Of a stretch of 64,000 nt of DNA, positions 7,616 to 16,768 are shown one piece after another (positions within the stretch are counted from its first letter, which is position 1; each line of letters begins with the position of its first letter). The translations under genes were made by a program, and so were the position numbers. The stretch lies in assembly GCA_007695015.1 (NCBI GenBank), contig REEN01000058.1, forward strand, positions 1-64,000. Direction: 5' to 3'. Under the pieces are notes generated by a model, which did not search any database, was not told the DNA's origin, and saw only the letters and a list, made by a program, of their open reading frames with translations. The DNA comes from Marinilabiliales bacterium. Its GTDB lineage: Bacteria > Bacteroidota > Bacteroidia > Bacteroidales > PUMT01.

Positions 7616-8692
7616 TCAGCTGTATACCTTTGGTTTGATTTTACCTGTCATAACCATGAGCGCATTCATAGCCAGAGCTTTCATCTCATCCTCACCAGGA
7701 TAAATAATCACAGGTGCAATATAAGAAACCATATCCTTGATGTATGACACAAGGGTTGGGTTATGAGCCATACCACCGGTGAGGATGATTGCGTGCACCC
7801 TCCCCTTGAGTACGGCTGACATAGCTCCTATCTCCTTTCCTGTCTGGTAGGCCATTGCATTCTGAATCAGAACAGCTTTAGGATCTCCGTCCCCTGCCCT
7901 GATTTCAATTTCATAGGCGTCATTGGTATTGAAATAGGCCATCAATCCACCGTGGCCGGTAATCATCTTCTTTACGTCATCGTGGGTGTAGTTATCATCA
8001 AAGCAGGTCCTGGCAAGGCATCCGGCCGGCAACGTGCCTGTTCTTTCCGGCGAAAAAGGCCCCTCTCCGTCAAGGGCATTATTGACATCAATCACCCTTC
8101 CCTGCTTATGAGCGCCCACAGATATTCCGCCACCAAGGTGAGCGATTATGAGATTTAATTTATCGTATTCGCTGTCGATCGATTCGGCATGTATTCTCCC
8201 TATTGCCTTGTGGTTTAAGGCGTGAAAGATGGACCGGCGTTCAAACAGGGGGTGACCTGTTATCCTGGCAACATCCTGCATCTCATCGACCACGACCGGG
8301 TCGGCAATAAAGGAGCGGGCAGCCGGTATTGTCATGGCGATATCATTTGCTATCAATCCGCCCAGGTTACTTGCATGTTCTCCCTGAATCCCCTTTTTCA
8401 GGTCCCTGATCATCGCCTTGTTAACCTCATATACCCCCGATGGTATCGGCTTTATCAGTCCGCCACGGCCAATCACTGCATTCAGGCTTTCAATTTCAAT
8501 CCCGGCATCATCTAATTCATCCAGTATATGTTTTTTCCTGAATTCAAACTGGCTGGCGATATTCCTGAAACTTCCAAGATCAGAAGCTGAATGCTTGATG
8601 TTTTTCAGGAACGCAGATTTAGTATTATTATAAACTGCTATCTTGGTTGATGTTGACCCCGGATTTATAGCCAGTATCCTGATGTTTTCCAT
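7616..8692 (-). CDS. buk: Butyrate kinase
   Basis: Converts butyryl phosphate (or branched-chain acyl phosphates) plus ADP to the free acid and ATP; ASKHA-fold kinase, 358 residues. The first phosphate loop NPGSTSTKIAVY, the central HLGGGISVGAHKQGRVIDVN segment and GEGPFSPERTGTLP are the butyrate-kinase signatures, and ILTGGMAHNP is the adenosine motif. It is the last gene of the pta-hbd-ackA-ptb-buk operon, 34 bases after ptb, its pathway partner. Buk enzymes often also take isobutyrate and isovalerate, so amino acid fermentation is as possible as true butyrate formation. Confidence 0.93.
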   Translation of the reverse strand: MENIRILAINPGSTSTKIAVYNNTKSAFLKNIKHSASDLGSFRNIASQFEFRKKHILDELDDAGIEIESLNAVIGRGGLIKPIPSGVYEVNKAMIRDLKKGIQGEHASNLGGLIANDIAMTIPAARSFIADPVVVDEMQDVARITGHPLFERRSIFHALNHKAIGRIHAESIDSEYDKLNLIIAHLGGGISVGAHKQGRVIDVNNALDGEGPFSPERTGTLPAGCLARTCFDDNYTHDDVKKMITGHGGLMAYFNTNDAYEIEIRAGDGDPKAVLIQNAMAYQTGKEIGAMSAVLKGRVHAIILTGGMAHNPTLVSYIKDMVSYIAPVIIYPGEDEMKALAMNALMVMTGKIKPKVYS

Positions 8693-8726
8693 TTAAGGTT
8701 AGTTTCCTGGTTAGCACACCTTAGAA

Positions 8727-9632
8727 TCACTTTGCAAGAGTTGCAGCAAGGGCTATTGAATAAAGTTTTGTTTTTGTGCTGTCACCTCTTGAAGAGAGGA
8801 CGGCAGGAACTCTTGCACCAACAAGCATGGCTGCCTGCCCGGCAGAACCGGCCAGGGCATTGAGCTTATAAAAAACATTACCCGATTCGATGTTGGGGAA
8901 AAGTATGCAATCCGCATCACCGGCAACTTCACTTTCTACGCCCTTTATCCTGGCTGCCTCACTGCTTATTGCCAGGTCCATGGAAAGCGGGCCGTCAACA
9001 ACGGCACCTCTGATCTGTCCCCTCTCTGCCATTTTGCTTAATAATGCAGCATCTGTACATGCCTGCATTCCTGGCAATACCTGCTCTGTTGCCGCAAGAA
9101 CTGCAAGTTTGGGATTATCTGTACCCAAAGCATGTGCTGTCCTGATAAGATAATTTGCAATTGCCACTTTCTGCTTCAGATCCGGTAAGGGTATAATGGC
9201 AACATCTCCAATTACAAGAAGCTTATGGTAATTTACCATTTTAAGAACGGTAACATGGCTGAGTACTGCACCGGGATTCATCAGCCCCTTTTCCTTGTTC
9301 AGTATGGCGCGCATATACTTGTCGGTGCTGAGGTTGCCTTTCATCAAAAAGCTGCCCTGCTGCCTGTTAATAAGATCAACAGCCTCATTCATGGAAGATG
9401 TTTCATCGGGATTGTCGATTATACTGAGATCATTTGCCTCTATGCCATTTTCATGGCAGACTTTCTCAATGGTCCTTTTATCACCGACAACAGTTGCGTC
9501 GACAACCCCCATGCTTAAAGCCTGGCTGATGGCTGACAAGGAATGCTCGTCTATTGCCCAGGCTGCAACAAGGTGCTGTCTTGAACCTGACCTGGCGAGA
9601 TTCAGGATCTGTTCCGGACTTGCAATTGACAT
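8727..9632 (-). CDS. ptb: Phosphate butyryltransferase
   Basis: Exchanges CoA for phosphate on butyryl-CoA or related short acyl-CoAs, feeding Buk. At 301 residues it has the Ptb length and belongs to the PTA/PTB fold; the family segment LNKEKGLMNPGAVLSHVTVL, GPLSMDLAISSEAARIKGV and NIESGNVFYKLNALAGSA are visible. The last of these is the counterpart of the phosphate/CoA-site stretch in Pta (NLECGNIAYKL in the neighbouring paralogue). It begins 4 bases after the ackA stop and precedes buk, so translation is likely coupled. Confidence 0.92.
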   Translation of the reverse strand: MSIASPEQILNLARSGSRQHLVAAWAIDEHSLSAISQALSMGVVDATVVGDKRTIEKVCHENGIEANDLSIIDNPDETSSMNEAVDLINRQQGSFLMKGNLSTDKYMRAILNKEKGLMNPGAVLSHVTVLKMVNYHKLLVIGDVAIIPLPDLKQKVAIANYLIRTAHALGTDNPKLAVLAATEQVLPGMQACTDAALLSKMAERGQIRGAVVDGPLSMDLAISSEAARIKGVESEVAGDADCILFPNIESGNVFYKLNALAGSAGQAAMLVGARVPAVLSSRGDSTKTKLYSIALAATLAK

Positions 9633-9636
9633 ATTC

Positions 9637-10842
9637 TTAACTAATCTCGTTTATGATACGCTGCGTGTCTTCAGCGATGACAAGCTCTTCGTCGGTAGTT
9701 ACAACTATAATCGTTCCTTTAGAATCCTTGGTACTGATAACTTTGGTTGTTTCACGCAAACCGGTATTGATTGCATCATCCAGTTCAAGTCCCAGAAACC
9801 CAAGATCCGATGCAACTCCCCTCCTTGTTGTGTCTGCATTTTCACCTATACCTCCTGTGAATATTAGTATGTCAACACCACCCAGCGCGGCTGCGTAGGC
9901 TCCAATATATTTTCTGACCCTGTAATCATACATCTGCAGTCCGAGAATGGCTCTTTTGTTTCCTTTATCAGCTTCAAGCTCGATTTCGCGCATATCTGAT
10001 GATATCCCTGTTACACCAAGCATTCCGCTCTGCTTGTTGATTATCGTATTTATAGAACTAAGAGGTACCGCCTCCTTGTCGAGAATATATGTCAGAACAC
10101 CAAGGTCAAGATCCCCGGTACGGGTTCCCATGATCAAACCTTCAACAGGCGTAAACCCCATTGAGGTATCAACTGACTTCCCTTTGTCGATAGCGGTTAC
10201 AGATGCACCGTTTCCAAGATGGCAAGATATGATCTTCCTGGTCTTTATGTCAACTCCCAGGAAGTCACAGGCCTTCTTTGCAACGAACCGGTGACTTGTA
10301 CCATGGTATCCATATCGCCTTATACCGTATTTCGTATAGAGTGAATAAGGTATCCCGTACATATAAGCATAATCGGGCATTGTTTGATGGAAGGACGTAT
10401 CAAATACTGCAACCTGCCGTATGCCGGGAATAAGTGTTTTCATTGCAACAATACCCTTTATGTTCGCCGGATTGTGCAATGGTGCAAGGTCGCAGTATTT
10501 CTCTATTTCTCCGAAAACCATGTCGTCAATAAAAACGCTGTCAGTGAACTTCTCTCCGCCCTGTACAACCCTGTGCCCAACGGCTTCAATCTCATCAAGG
10601 TTTTTAAGGCACCCATGCTTTTTACTTGTAAGAACACCCAGTACATATTCAATACCGATCTGATGATCGAGGATTTCACCCTCGAATCTGCATTTTTCGC
10701 CGGACTGCTTCTCGAGTTTCATGAAAGACCCTTTGAGTCCTATCTTTTCAACAATCCCCTTTGCCAGAACGTCTTTGCTTTCCATATTGAAAAGCTGGTA
10801 TTTGATCGATGAACTTCCGCAGTTCAGAACCATTATCTTCAT
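9637..10842 (-). CDS. ackA: Acetate kinase
   Basis: Makes ATP and acetate from acetyl phosphate. The 401-residue protein has all the family signatures: NCGSSSIKYQLF at the N-terminus, VAVFDTSFHQTMP, YGIRRYGYHGTSHRFV, HLGNGASVTAI, and MGTRTGDLDLGVL. Its partner pta is two genes upstream in the same operon, with the hbd-like gene inserted between them, an unusual arrangement since ackA and pta are normally adjacent. Confidence 0.96.
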   Translation of the reverse strand: MKIMVLNCGSSSIKYQLFNMESKDVLAKGIVEKIGLKGSFMKLEKQSGEKCRFEGEILDHQIGIEYVLGVLTSKKHGCLKNLDEIEAVGHRVVQGGEKFTDSVFIDDMVFGEIEKYCDLAPLHNPANIKGIVAMKTLIPGIRQVAVFDTSFHQTMPDYAYMYGIPYSLYTKYGIRRYGYHGTSHRFVAKKACDFLGVDIKTRKIISCHLGNGASVTAIDKGKSVDTSMGFTPVEGLIMGTRTGDLDLGVLTYILDKEAVPLSSINTIINKQSGMLGVTGISSDMREIELEADKGNKRAILGLQMYDYRVRKYIGAYAAALGGVDILIFTGGIGENADTTRRGVASDLGFLGLELDDAINTGLRETTKVISTKDSKGTIIVVTTDEELVIAEDTQRIINEIS

Positions 10843-10926
10843 TTGGTATATCGTTTAAATTTTTAAAATTTCATTAATTGAGAGGCAAAATGCAGAACCG
10901 GCCATTTAGTAGCCGCTAAAATAAAA

Positions 10927-11880
10927 TCATGTTTTTATCCTGTTCCCGTTCTCATCATATCCATAAAATCCTCTACCTGTCTTTCTTCCAAGCTGGTTAG
11001 CCCTGACAAGCCTCTTTATGATCGGATTTGCCTTATACTTTATATCACCGAACTCACTGTATAAGTTGTCCATGTATCTCAGAACCCGGTCCAGGCCAAT
11101 GCGGTCGGCCATCTCAAACGGGCCCTGTTTGGTGTCTAAGCTACTGCTAAGTGTCAGATCGATATCCTCTTTTGCAGCAACATTTTCTGAAAGTATCTGG
11201 CATGCCTCATTGATCAGAACAACCAGAAGCCGTACCGAAATAAGTCCGGGAGATTCCTCAACCGGAATTACAACTTTGCTGAGGAGTTTTCCAAAAGTCA
11301 GGACCTTTTCGTATGCTTCGTCTGAGGTATGGAGCCCCCTTGCAACTTCGAGTATTCCCGAGTCCGGCGAAGTGGTCGAAAAATGGAGGCTTACACAGCG
11401 TTCATTATGTTCAAGCTCGGCTGACAATTCAGTTATAACCAGGGTGGTTGAATTTGTTGCAATGATGGTTTCCGGACTTACATGCTTTTCTATCTTCCTG
11501 AAAACCTCTTTTCTCATTCCCACGCTGCTGTCCCTTGATTTAGATAATATTGCTTCTATTACCAGATCACAGTCCGATAACTCTCCATAATCCATTGTGC
11601 CTTTAATACGGGACATTATGCTGCGCTTTTCCCCTGGCGTCATTCCCCAGCGCTGGATCATCCTGTCCAGTTGGCAGCTGATGGAATCGATCGCCTGCCT
11701 GATGAGTTCTTCGGAAAGCTCAATAAAAACCACCTCAATACCCCGGCAGCTGATTATCCTTGCAATGGCCTGGCCAACGCTTCCACAGCCAACAATACCA
11801 ACCTTCGAGAAAAGGGTTTTTGGTCTGTCTTTTTTACTTAGACCGTATTGTTCTATTGGTTCTATCTTAGTTTCAGCCAT
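10927..11880 (-). CDS. 3-hydroxyacyl-CoA dehydrogenase-like protein, divergent
   Basis: Two-domain 3-hydroxybutyryl-CoA dehydrogenase family protein, 317 residues. The NAD loop GCGSVGQAIA (31-40), the acyl-site His H166, Glu E178 and the C-terminal QGPFEMADRIGLD are kept. Several otherwise fixed positions differ: the Asn of the family's PGFIVNR motif is V216 (SPGLISVR), HFFNP reads HFSTT, and NTSS reads NSTT. The family normally oxidises or reduces 3-hydroxybutyryl-CoA; with the Asn gone, activity or substrate may have changed. It lies between pta (31 bases upstream) and ackA (84 bases downstream), with no thiolase, crotonase or acyl-CoA dehydrogenase in the operon. Confidence 0.8.
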   Translation of the reverse strand: MAETKIEPIEQYGLSKKDRPKTLFSKVGIVGCGSVGQAIARIISCRGIEVVFIELSEELIRQAIDSISCQLDRMIQRWGMTPGEKRSIMSRIKGTMDYGELSDCDLVIEAILSKSRDSSVGMRKEVFRKIEKHVSPETIIATNSTTLVITELSAELEHNERCVSLHFSTTSPDSGILEVARGLHTSDEAYEKVLTFGKLLSKVVIPVEESPGLISVRLLVVLINEACQILSENVAAKEDIDLTLSSSLDTKQGPFEMADRIGLDRVLRYMDNLYSEFGDIKYKANPIIKRLVRANQLGRKTGRGFYGYDENGNRIKT

Positions 11881-11911
11881 TTGTATAGTTTATTATTTTA
11901 GTTTGATTTGA

Positions 11912-12913
11912 TTAATTTCCTGCTGCCTGGTTTGCGGTAATTGCAACCAGATTAACAATATCACTTACTGAACATCCCCTTGAGAGATCGTTTATGGGTG
12001 CTGCCATACCCTGGAGTACCGGACCAATTGCTTCAGCACCGGCGAGTCTCTGGACAAGCTTGTAGGCTATATTGCCGCACTCCAGATTTGGGAATATCAG
12101 CACATTGGCATTGCCGGCTATTTTGCTGCCCGGAGCCTTGCTCTTCCCGATCGCATCAACAATCGCGGCATCAGCCTGTAACTCGCCTTCAATCTGAAGA
12201 TCCGGGGCCATTTCTGAGGCAATCCGGGTTGCATTCACTACTTTGTCAACCATCGGATGACTGGCGCTCCCCTTGGTACTAAAACTCAGCATTGCTATTC
12301 TGGGCTCAATTCCGACGATCGCCCTGGTAGTTCCGGCAGTGGCAACGGCTATCTCGGCAAGTTCTTTCTCAGTCGGATCGGGATGAACTGCACAGTCGGC
12401 AAATACCAGCAACCCTTCCTCACCATACTCCTTGTCTTTCAATATCATGATAAACGCTCCTGAAACCACGCTAATACCAGGACGGGTTTTTACAAACTGG
12501 AAAGCCGGCCTCAATACATCGCCGGTTGAGTTTGCAGCACCGGCCACCTCACCGTCTGCATCGCCAGCTTTTATCATCATGGTTGCCAAATAGAGGGGGT
12601 CTTCTATAAGCTTTCCGGCTTCAGCTTCTGTAAGACCCTTATTTTTCCTTAATTCAACCATCATTGCAATGTAACGGTCCTTGTCAGGATGGTTGAGAGG
12701 ATCAATAATCGTTGATTTTTCAATATTATCTAGTCCCAGTTCACGTGCTTCAGCTTTTATTTTATCAGGGTTGCCCAGGATTGTTATCTGTGCTATCTGT
12801 TCGGACAGTAAAACGTCAGCCGCCTTGAGGGTTCTTTCATCAAAACCTTCCGGTAAAACTATTCGCTTGTTATGTTTTTTGGCTCCAAGCTTGATTCTTT
12901 CAAGTAAATTCAT
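11912..12913 (-). CDS. pta: Phosphate acetyltransferase (short form)
   Basis: Converts acetyl-CoA and phosphate to acetyl phosphate. It is the compact 333-residue form lacking the N-terminal DRTGG/P-loop domains of E. coli Pta. Family motifs: KRIVLPEGFDERTLKAA, GAANSTGDVLRPAFQ, SFSTKGSASHPMVDKV and NVLIFPNLECGNIAYKL. It opens the five-gene operon. Upstream on the reverse strand TATCTTTA (12952-12959) matches 5 of the 6 fixed bases of the -7 element, a plausible but unproven operon promoter. Confidence 0.95.
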   Translation of the reverse strand: MNLLERIKLGAKKHNKRIVLPEGFDERTLKAADVLLSEQIAQITILGNPDKIKAEARELGLDNIEKSTIIDPLNHPDKDRYIAMMVELRKNKGLTEAEAGKLIEDPLYLATMMIKAGDADGEVAGAANSTGDVLRPAFQFVKTRPGISVVSGAFIMILKDKEYGEEGLLVFADCAVHPDPTEKELAEIAVATAGTTRAIVGIEPRIAMLSFSTKGSASHPMVDKVVNATRIASEMAPDLQIEGELQADAAIVDAIGKSKAPGSKIAGNANVLIFPNLECGNIAYKLVQRLAGAEAIGPVLQGMAAPINDLSRGCSVSDIVNLVAITANQAAGN

Positions 12914-13030
12914 TGTAAAGCAGTATTTTAAATGATGTTATATTTTCCGTATAAAGATATGTAAATTTGACTTTTCCGGCTGAAAATTTTAATGATATTA
13001 ATCACCATTTAATATGGTATTCGGACCTTG

Positions 13031-13792
13031 CTATACTTCAAAGCTCATATTATCATATGCCAGGAAGATATTTGGCGGCAATTCATGCTGAACCTCTTCG
13101 TGAAGGCCCATCTGGTGACTAATATGGGTTATAAATCCTCTGCGGGGACCAAATTCATTGATAAGCTTCACTGCTTCAGAAAGAGTAAAGTGAGAAATAT
13201 GTTTCTGCTTTCTAAGCGCATTTAAAACAATATAGCTGCTACCGATAATTTTCTCCTTTTCCTCTTCAGGTATATAATTTGCATCTGTAATATACGTAAA
13301 ATCACCAATTCTGAAACCCACTACAGGCAGCCTGTAATGAAATGCCCTAATAGGCATTATCATATGCCCGGCAGCCTCAAAACTATAATTGTCAATCGTG
13401 TGAAGATTAATCTGGGGAACTCCAGGGTATTTATTCTCTGCAAATATATACGAGAACTCCCTCTTTATTGCCGGAATGACCCTGTCTTCCAGGTACACAT
13501 CAATCGCCCGTTGGTTAACGAAATTAAATGCCCTTACATCGTCAAGGCCTGCAATATGGTCTTTATGTTCATGAGTGTAAAGAATAGCATTGAGATCTTT
13601 AACCTTTGCAGTAAGCATCTGTTGCCTGAAATCAGGTCCGGTATCAATAACTATGGTTTTACCATCAGTCTCGATAAGGACCGAAGTTCTCAGCCTTTTG
13701 TCCCGTGGGTCATCAGACTGGCAAACCCGGCAGGGACAGGCAATTACCGGCACCCCCTGTGATGTTCCTGTTCCTAAGAATGTTATTCTCAA
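13031..13792 (-). CDS. MBL-fold metal-dependent hydrolase, PhnP-like phosphodiesterase
   Basis: Metallo-beta-lactamase fold protein of 253 residues. ITFLGTGTSQGVPVIACPC at the start, the Cys pair in CPCRVC, the metal motif THEHKDHIAGLDD and the later GFITHISHQMG match the PhnP/phosphoribosyl cyclic phosphodiesterase branch. The start codon is TTG: the frame is open upstream but holds no ATG, and family proteins begin exactly with MKITFLGTG-like residues. No phn genes are nearby, so a general cyclic-phosphate or nucleotide phosphodiesterase role is all that can be claimed. Confidence 0.85.
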   Translation of the reverse strand: MRITFLGTGTSQGVPVIACPCRVCQSDDPRDKRLRTSVLIETDGKTIVIDTGPDFRQQMLTAKVKDLNAILYTHEHKDHIAGLDDVRAFNFVNQRAIDVYLEDRVIPAIKREFSYIFAENKYPGVPQINLHTIDNYSFEAAGHMIMPIRAFHYRLPVVGFRIGDFTYITDANYIPEEEKEKIIGSSYIVLNALRKQKHISHFTLSEAVKLINEFGPRRGFITHISHQMGLHEEVQHELPPNIFLAYDNMSFEV

Positions 13793-13990
13793 TCTATTGA
13801 ATTTATTGTAAATTTTAAAGTTAAATGAATTGCACAGAAAAGCAAAACACGGTGCTGTATGTTGTTATGCCAACAGAAACCAGATGCGCAAATTTGCACA
13901 ATTTTGAATAAATCCCGCAGTTTGAGAAGAATTTAGTAATTGATTTGGGTACTTTTACAACAGGATTGAATTAATACAAACCTGGTTTTT

Positions 13991-14731
13991 ATGTGTGCAA
14001 AAGTAATGAACAAAGAGACTAAGGCTGGCAGGCTTTATCTTATCCCGACACTTCTGGGCGATGTTGCTCCGGCCAGTGTGCTGCCGGCATCTGTATTCAA
14101 TGTGGTTAACAGAGTGCGCCATTATATTGCTGAAGATTTACGCTCAGCAAGAAGATTTTTAAAAAAAGCCGGTATCCCCGTTCAGTTCGATAATGTAAAG
14201 TTCTATTTACTTAATAAGTATACAGATGATGAAGAGTTGCAGAATTTTCTGTCCGGTGCAGCCAGGGGTTATGATACAGGATTGCTTTCCGAAGCGGGAA
14301 TGCCCTGCATTGCTGATCCCGGATCGCGTATTGTTGCGATGGCACATGATTCCGGGATCAGGGTTGTCCCGCTTACCGGTCCTTCATCAATAATGCTGGC
14401 ACTTATGTCATCGGGCCTGACAGGCCAGTCCTTTGTATTTCACGGGTATCTTCCTGTAAAACCGGACGGAAGAAATCAGGCAATCAGGAAGCTGGAGGCA
14501 GATTCTATTGAGCACAGCCAGTCGCAAATCTTTATGGAGACCCCTTACAGGAACAAAAAAGTGCTTGAAAGCGTCATTTCCGTATGTAAACCTTCAACCC
14601 GCCTCTGCATCGCATGCGACATAACGCTGGCATCAGAGTATATTCTGACCCGCAGGGTATCGGACTGGCAGAAAGATATTCCTGATATTCATAAGAGGCC
14701 GGCGATATTTATAATACAAGGCGAAAGATAA
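13991..14731 (+). CDS. SAM-dependent methyltransferase, RsmI-like
   Basis: Tetrapyrrole-methylase-fold protein of 246 residues related to RsmI, which methylates the 2'-OH of C1402 in 16S rRNA. The signatures are recognisable but diverged: GRLYLIPTLLGD (RsmI has LYVVPTPIGN), YIAEDLRSARRFLKKAGI (RsmI AEDTRHS), LLSEAGMPCIADPGSRIV and PLTGPSSIMLALMSSGL. This is the Bacteroidota side branch of the family, often annotated only as SAM-dependent methyltransferase. A second possible start lies six codons downstream. It ends 3 bases before the convergent FKBP gene. Confidence 0.82.
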   Translation: MCAKVMNKETKAGRLYLIPTLLGDVAPASVLPASVFNVVNRVRHYIAEDLRSARRFLKKAGIPVQFDNVKFYLLNKYTDDEELQNFLSGAARGYDTGLLSEAGMPCIADPGSRIVAMAHDSGIRVVPLTGPSSIMLALMSSGLTGQSFVFHGYLPVKPDGRNQAIRKLEADSIEHSQSQIFMETPYRNKKVLESVISVCKPSTRLCIACDITLASEYILTRRVSDWQKDIPDIHKRPAIFIIQGER

Positions 14732-14751
14732 ATATCAGGGTGTCCTGATAT
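14732..14751. terminator. Hairpin between convergent rsmI-like and FKBP genes
   Basis: ATATCAGG and CCTGATAT pair perfectly over 8 bp with a 4-base loop right at the two stop codons. On the plus strand it is followed by CAAAAA, on the minus strand by TTATC, so termination efficiency is uncertain in either direction. Confidence 0.4.
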
Positions 14752-15667
14752 CAAAAAGCTCAATATCGAAAACCAGAGGAGTGTAGCCCGGTATCTTTTC
14801 TCCTGATCCATGCTCTCCATATGCAAGCACGGAAGGAACAATGATCCTTGATCTGCCTCCCGGCTTCATGAGCATGACACCCTCTTCAAATCCCGGTATG
14901 GCTGCTTCCGCCCCTATGGGGAAACTGAATAAGGAGCCTCCGATATTTGTATCAAATACCCGGCCGTCAGTAAATGTACCAAGATAATAAACATCAACCC
15001 TGTCTTCCTCTTCAGGATGATTGTTGCCTGTTCCCTCAACTAACTCTATATAATACAGACCGCTTTCTCTTGCGGTAACTACCAGGTGGGTAGAATCGGT
15101 GTAGGATTCAAGGTATTTTTCAATCAGCTCTTCTTCATATGCGGCCGGATCATCAATAACCTTAACCAGTTCAAAATCATAAATGAGTGTGGTATACGGA
15201 GCAACGACACCTGTGCCCTTGCTGCCAAAACCAAGGTGGGAGGGTACTATTAGTGTTGCCGCACCCCCTTCCCGTGTCATTTTTAAACCCTCCTTTAGCC
15301 CTGAAACCATTATGGCATCAAGTTCCAGCCGCCTGTCGCCATAGATCTGGTTCGAAGAATGAATATTATTCCTTATCGCGACATCTTCGTCAGTAGTATC
15401 AAATACCTGGTTGAATAATGTCCTGGCTGTATAACTTATTATCAACCAGTCACCGGCTGAAGGTTTTGCACCCTGTCCTGCGTGTACGGGAATATAGTAC
15501 AGTCCGCTTCTTTCCGGCTCAACATCAATATCATTTTCACTTATATACTGTCGGAGATACCGCATCTCCTTCTCTTTATGAAGATCAGAACTGTCGTCAT
15601 TGCATGAAAGAAAAATGCCGGTGAATAAAAGCGGGAATATTATCCCGCAAATAATAAATCTTGTCAT
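14735..15667 (-). CDS. FKBP lipoprotein A, two FKBP domains
   Basis: Exported proline isomerase of 310 residues. A lipobox ends at C22 (GIFLSC) and is followed by NDDSS, an acidic stretch like the lipoprotein export signal that sends Bacteroidota lipoproteins to the surface. Two FKBP modules each begin with a SGLYYI strand (about residues 58 and 203). The second is well kept, with DGRVFDTN, IPGFEEGVMLMKPGG and YTPLVFDIEL; the first has weaker pocket residues. Last gene of the nrnA-FKBP group, 53 bases after FKBP lipoprotein B. Related to GldI of gliding bacteria, but no gliding gene is visible here. Confidence 0.88.
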   Translation of the reverse strand: MTRFIICGIIFPLLFTGIFLSCNDDSSDLHKEKEMRYLRQYISENDIDVEPERSGLYYIPVHAGQGAKPSAGDWLIISYTARTLFNQVFDTTDEDVAIRNNIHSSNQIYGDRRLELDAIMVSGLKEGLKMTREGGAATLIVPSHLGFGSKGTGVVAPYTTLIYDFELVKVIDDPAAYEEELIEKYLESYTDSTHLVVTARESGLYYIELVEGTGNNHPEEEDRVDVYYLGTFTDGRVFDTNIGGSLFSFPIGAEAAIPGFEEGVMLMKPGGRSRIIVPSVLAYGEHGSGEKIPGYTPLVFDIELFDIRTP

Positions 15668-15720
15668 CTGAAATGATAGCTTTATTAACAGTGTGATTTA
15701 AGTATGTCCTGATAAAAAGG

Positions 15721-16638
15721 TCAACCGATTTCGATCAATTCCACGTCAAAGATCAATGTTGAATAGGGAGGAATTATCCCATCCAGTGAGCCACCGGCCC
15801 CATAGCCAATATTCCATGGTATTATGAACCTGGCTTTACCACCTTTTCTCATAAGACGTATGCCTTCAATAAAACCGGGTATTATGTCAGTTGCAGAAGT
15901 GTTTAAGACCACGGGATTCGCCGCGCTGCTCTTGTCGAAAAGCCTGCCGTCGAGCAGGTAGCCCTTGAAATTTATTGTAACACTTTTATTATCACCGGGA
16001 AGGTTCCCCTCTCCCGGCTCCTTCTCTATATAATAGAGGCCACTCTGGGTAGGAGATACGTCAATATCATTATCTTCGATGAATTGTTCAAGCAAATTCT
16101 TTTCGTGCTCAGCTGGATCAGCTATGACATCAAGAAGGTCTACGTCATAGATCAGTGTAGAATATGGAGGTATGATACCGAGGTCGGCTGAACCGAATGC
16201 AAGATTTGAGGGTATTATCAGCCGGGATGATCCCCCTTCTTTCATAAGCATGATACCCTCCCTTAGTCCTTGAATGCCAAGCTGCTCAAGATTGAACTTG
16301 GCCGGGCCATAAAGCTTGTCTGCCCGCAAGATGTTGTGTTGTGAGGCAACATCTTCATCGCTTGTTTCAAAAACGGTACCATCAACCAGTTTCGCCACAA
16401 ATTCAATATTGACAAAGTCAGACCTTGATGGTATTTCACCTGTTCCGTCTTCAATGACAACATGGTATAAACCACTACTGGTTGGCTCAATGCCGGTATA
16501 CCCCTGTTCCTGAAGGTATTGCTCGAGCTTAACCCTTTCTTCTTCAATTCTGCTGTCTTCCCTGCTGCAACTTATAGCAAGTAAGCCTGTAAAAAGAATA
16601 ATAACAACACCGTAATTAAATAATGAATTTATTTGCAT
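15721..16638 (-). CDS. FKBP lipoprotein B, two FKBP domains
   Basis: 305 residues, same architecture as its downstream neighbour: signal peptide with lipobox LLAISC, an acidic and basic stretch (REDSRIEEER) after the Cys, then two FKBP modules that start at TSSGLYHV and TQSGLYYI. Each has a DGxxF(D/E) loop (DGTVFETS, DGRLFDKS) and a flap/exit strand YSTLIYDVDL or YSTLIFDVEL. The two modules of A and B align end to end, so one gene probably arose by duplication of the other. A 130-base gap to gene C may hold a separate promoter, but no full consensus was found there. Confidence 0.88.
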   Translation of the reverse strand: MQINSLFNYGVVIILFTGLLAISCSREDSRIEEERVKLEQYLQEQGYTGIEPTSSGLYHVVIEDGTGEIPSRSDFVNIEFVAKLVDGTVFETSDEDVASQHNILRADKLYGPAKFNLEQLGIQGLREGIMLMKEGGSSRLIIPSNLAFGSADLGIIPPYSTLIYDVDLLDVIADPAEHEKNLLEQFIEDNDIDVSPTQSGLYYIEKEPGEGNLPGDNKSVTINFKGYLLDGRLFDKSSAANPVVLNTSATDIIPGFIEGIRLMRKGGKARFIIPWNIGYGAGGSLDGIIPPYSTLIFDVELIEIG

Positions 16639-16768
16639 GGTATTATATGTTTTTAATTAAATATTCTGGTTTAATTAAGGGATTTGATTCCTCCGGTAAA
16701 AATAGTCTAAATAATTGTTTTTATAGGAATATGCTGTTCAACCATTGCCACAAACATTGTGCCTGTTT

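Noticed and set aside
7616-12913. Complete butyrate synthesis pathway
   Set aside because: Thiolase, crotonase and butyryl-CoA dehydrogenase are all missing from this operon, and the Hbd-like protein lacks a key Asn.
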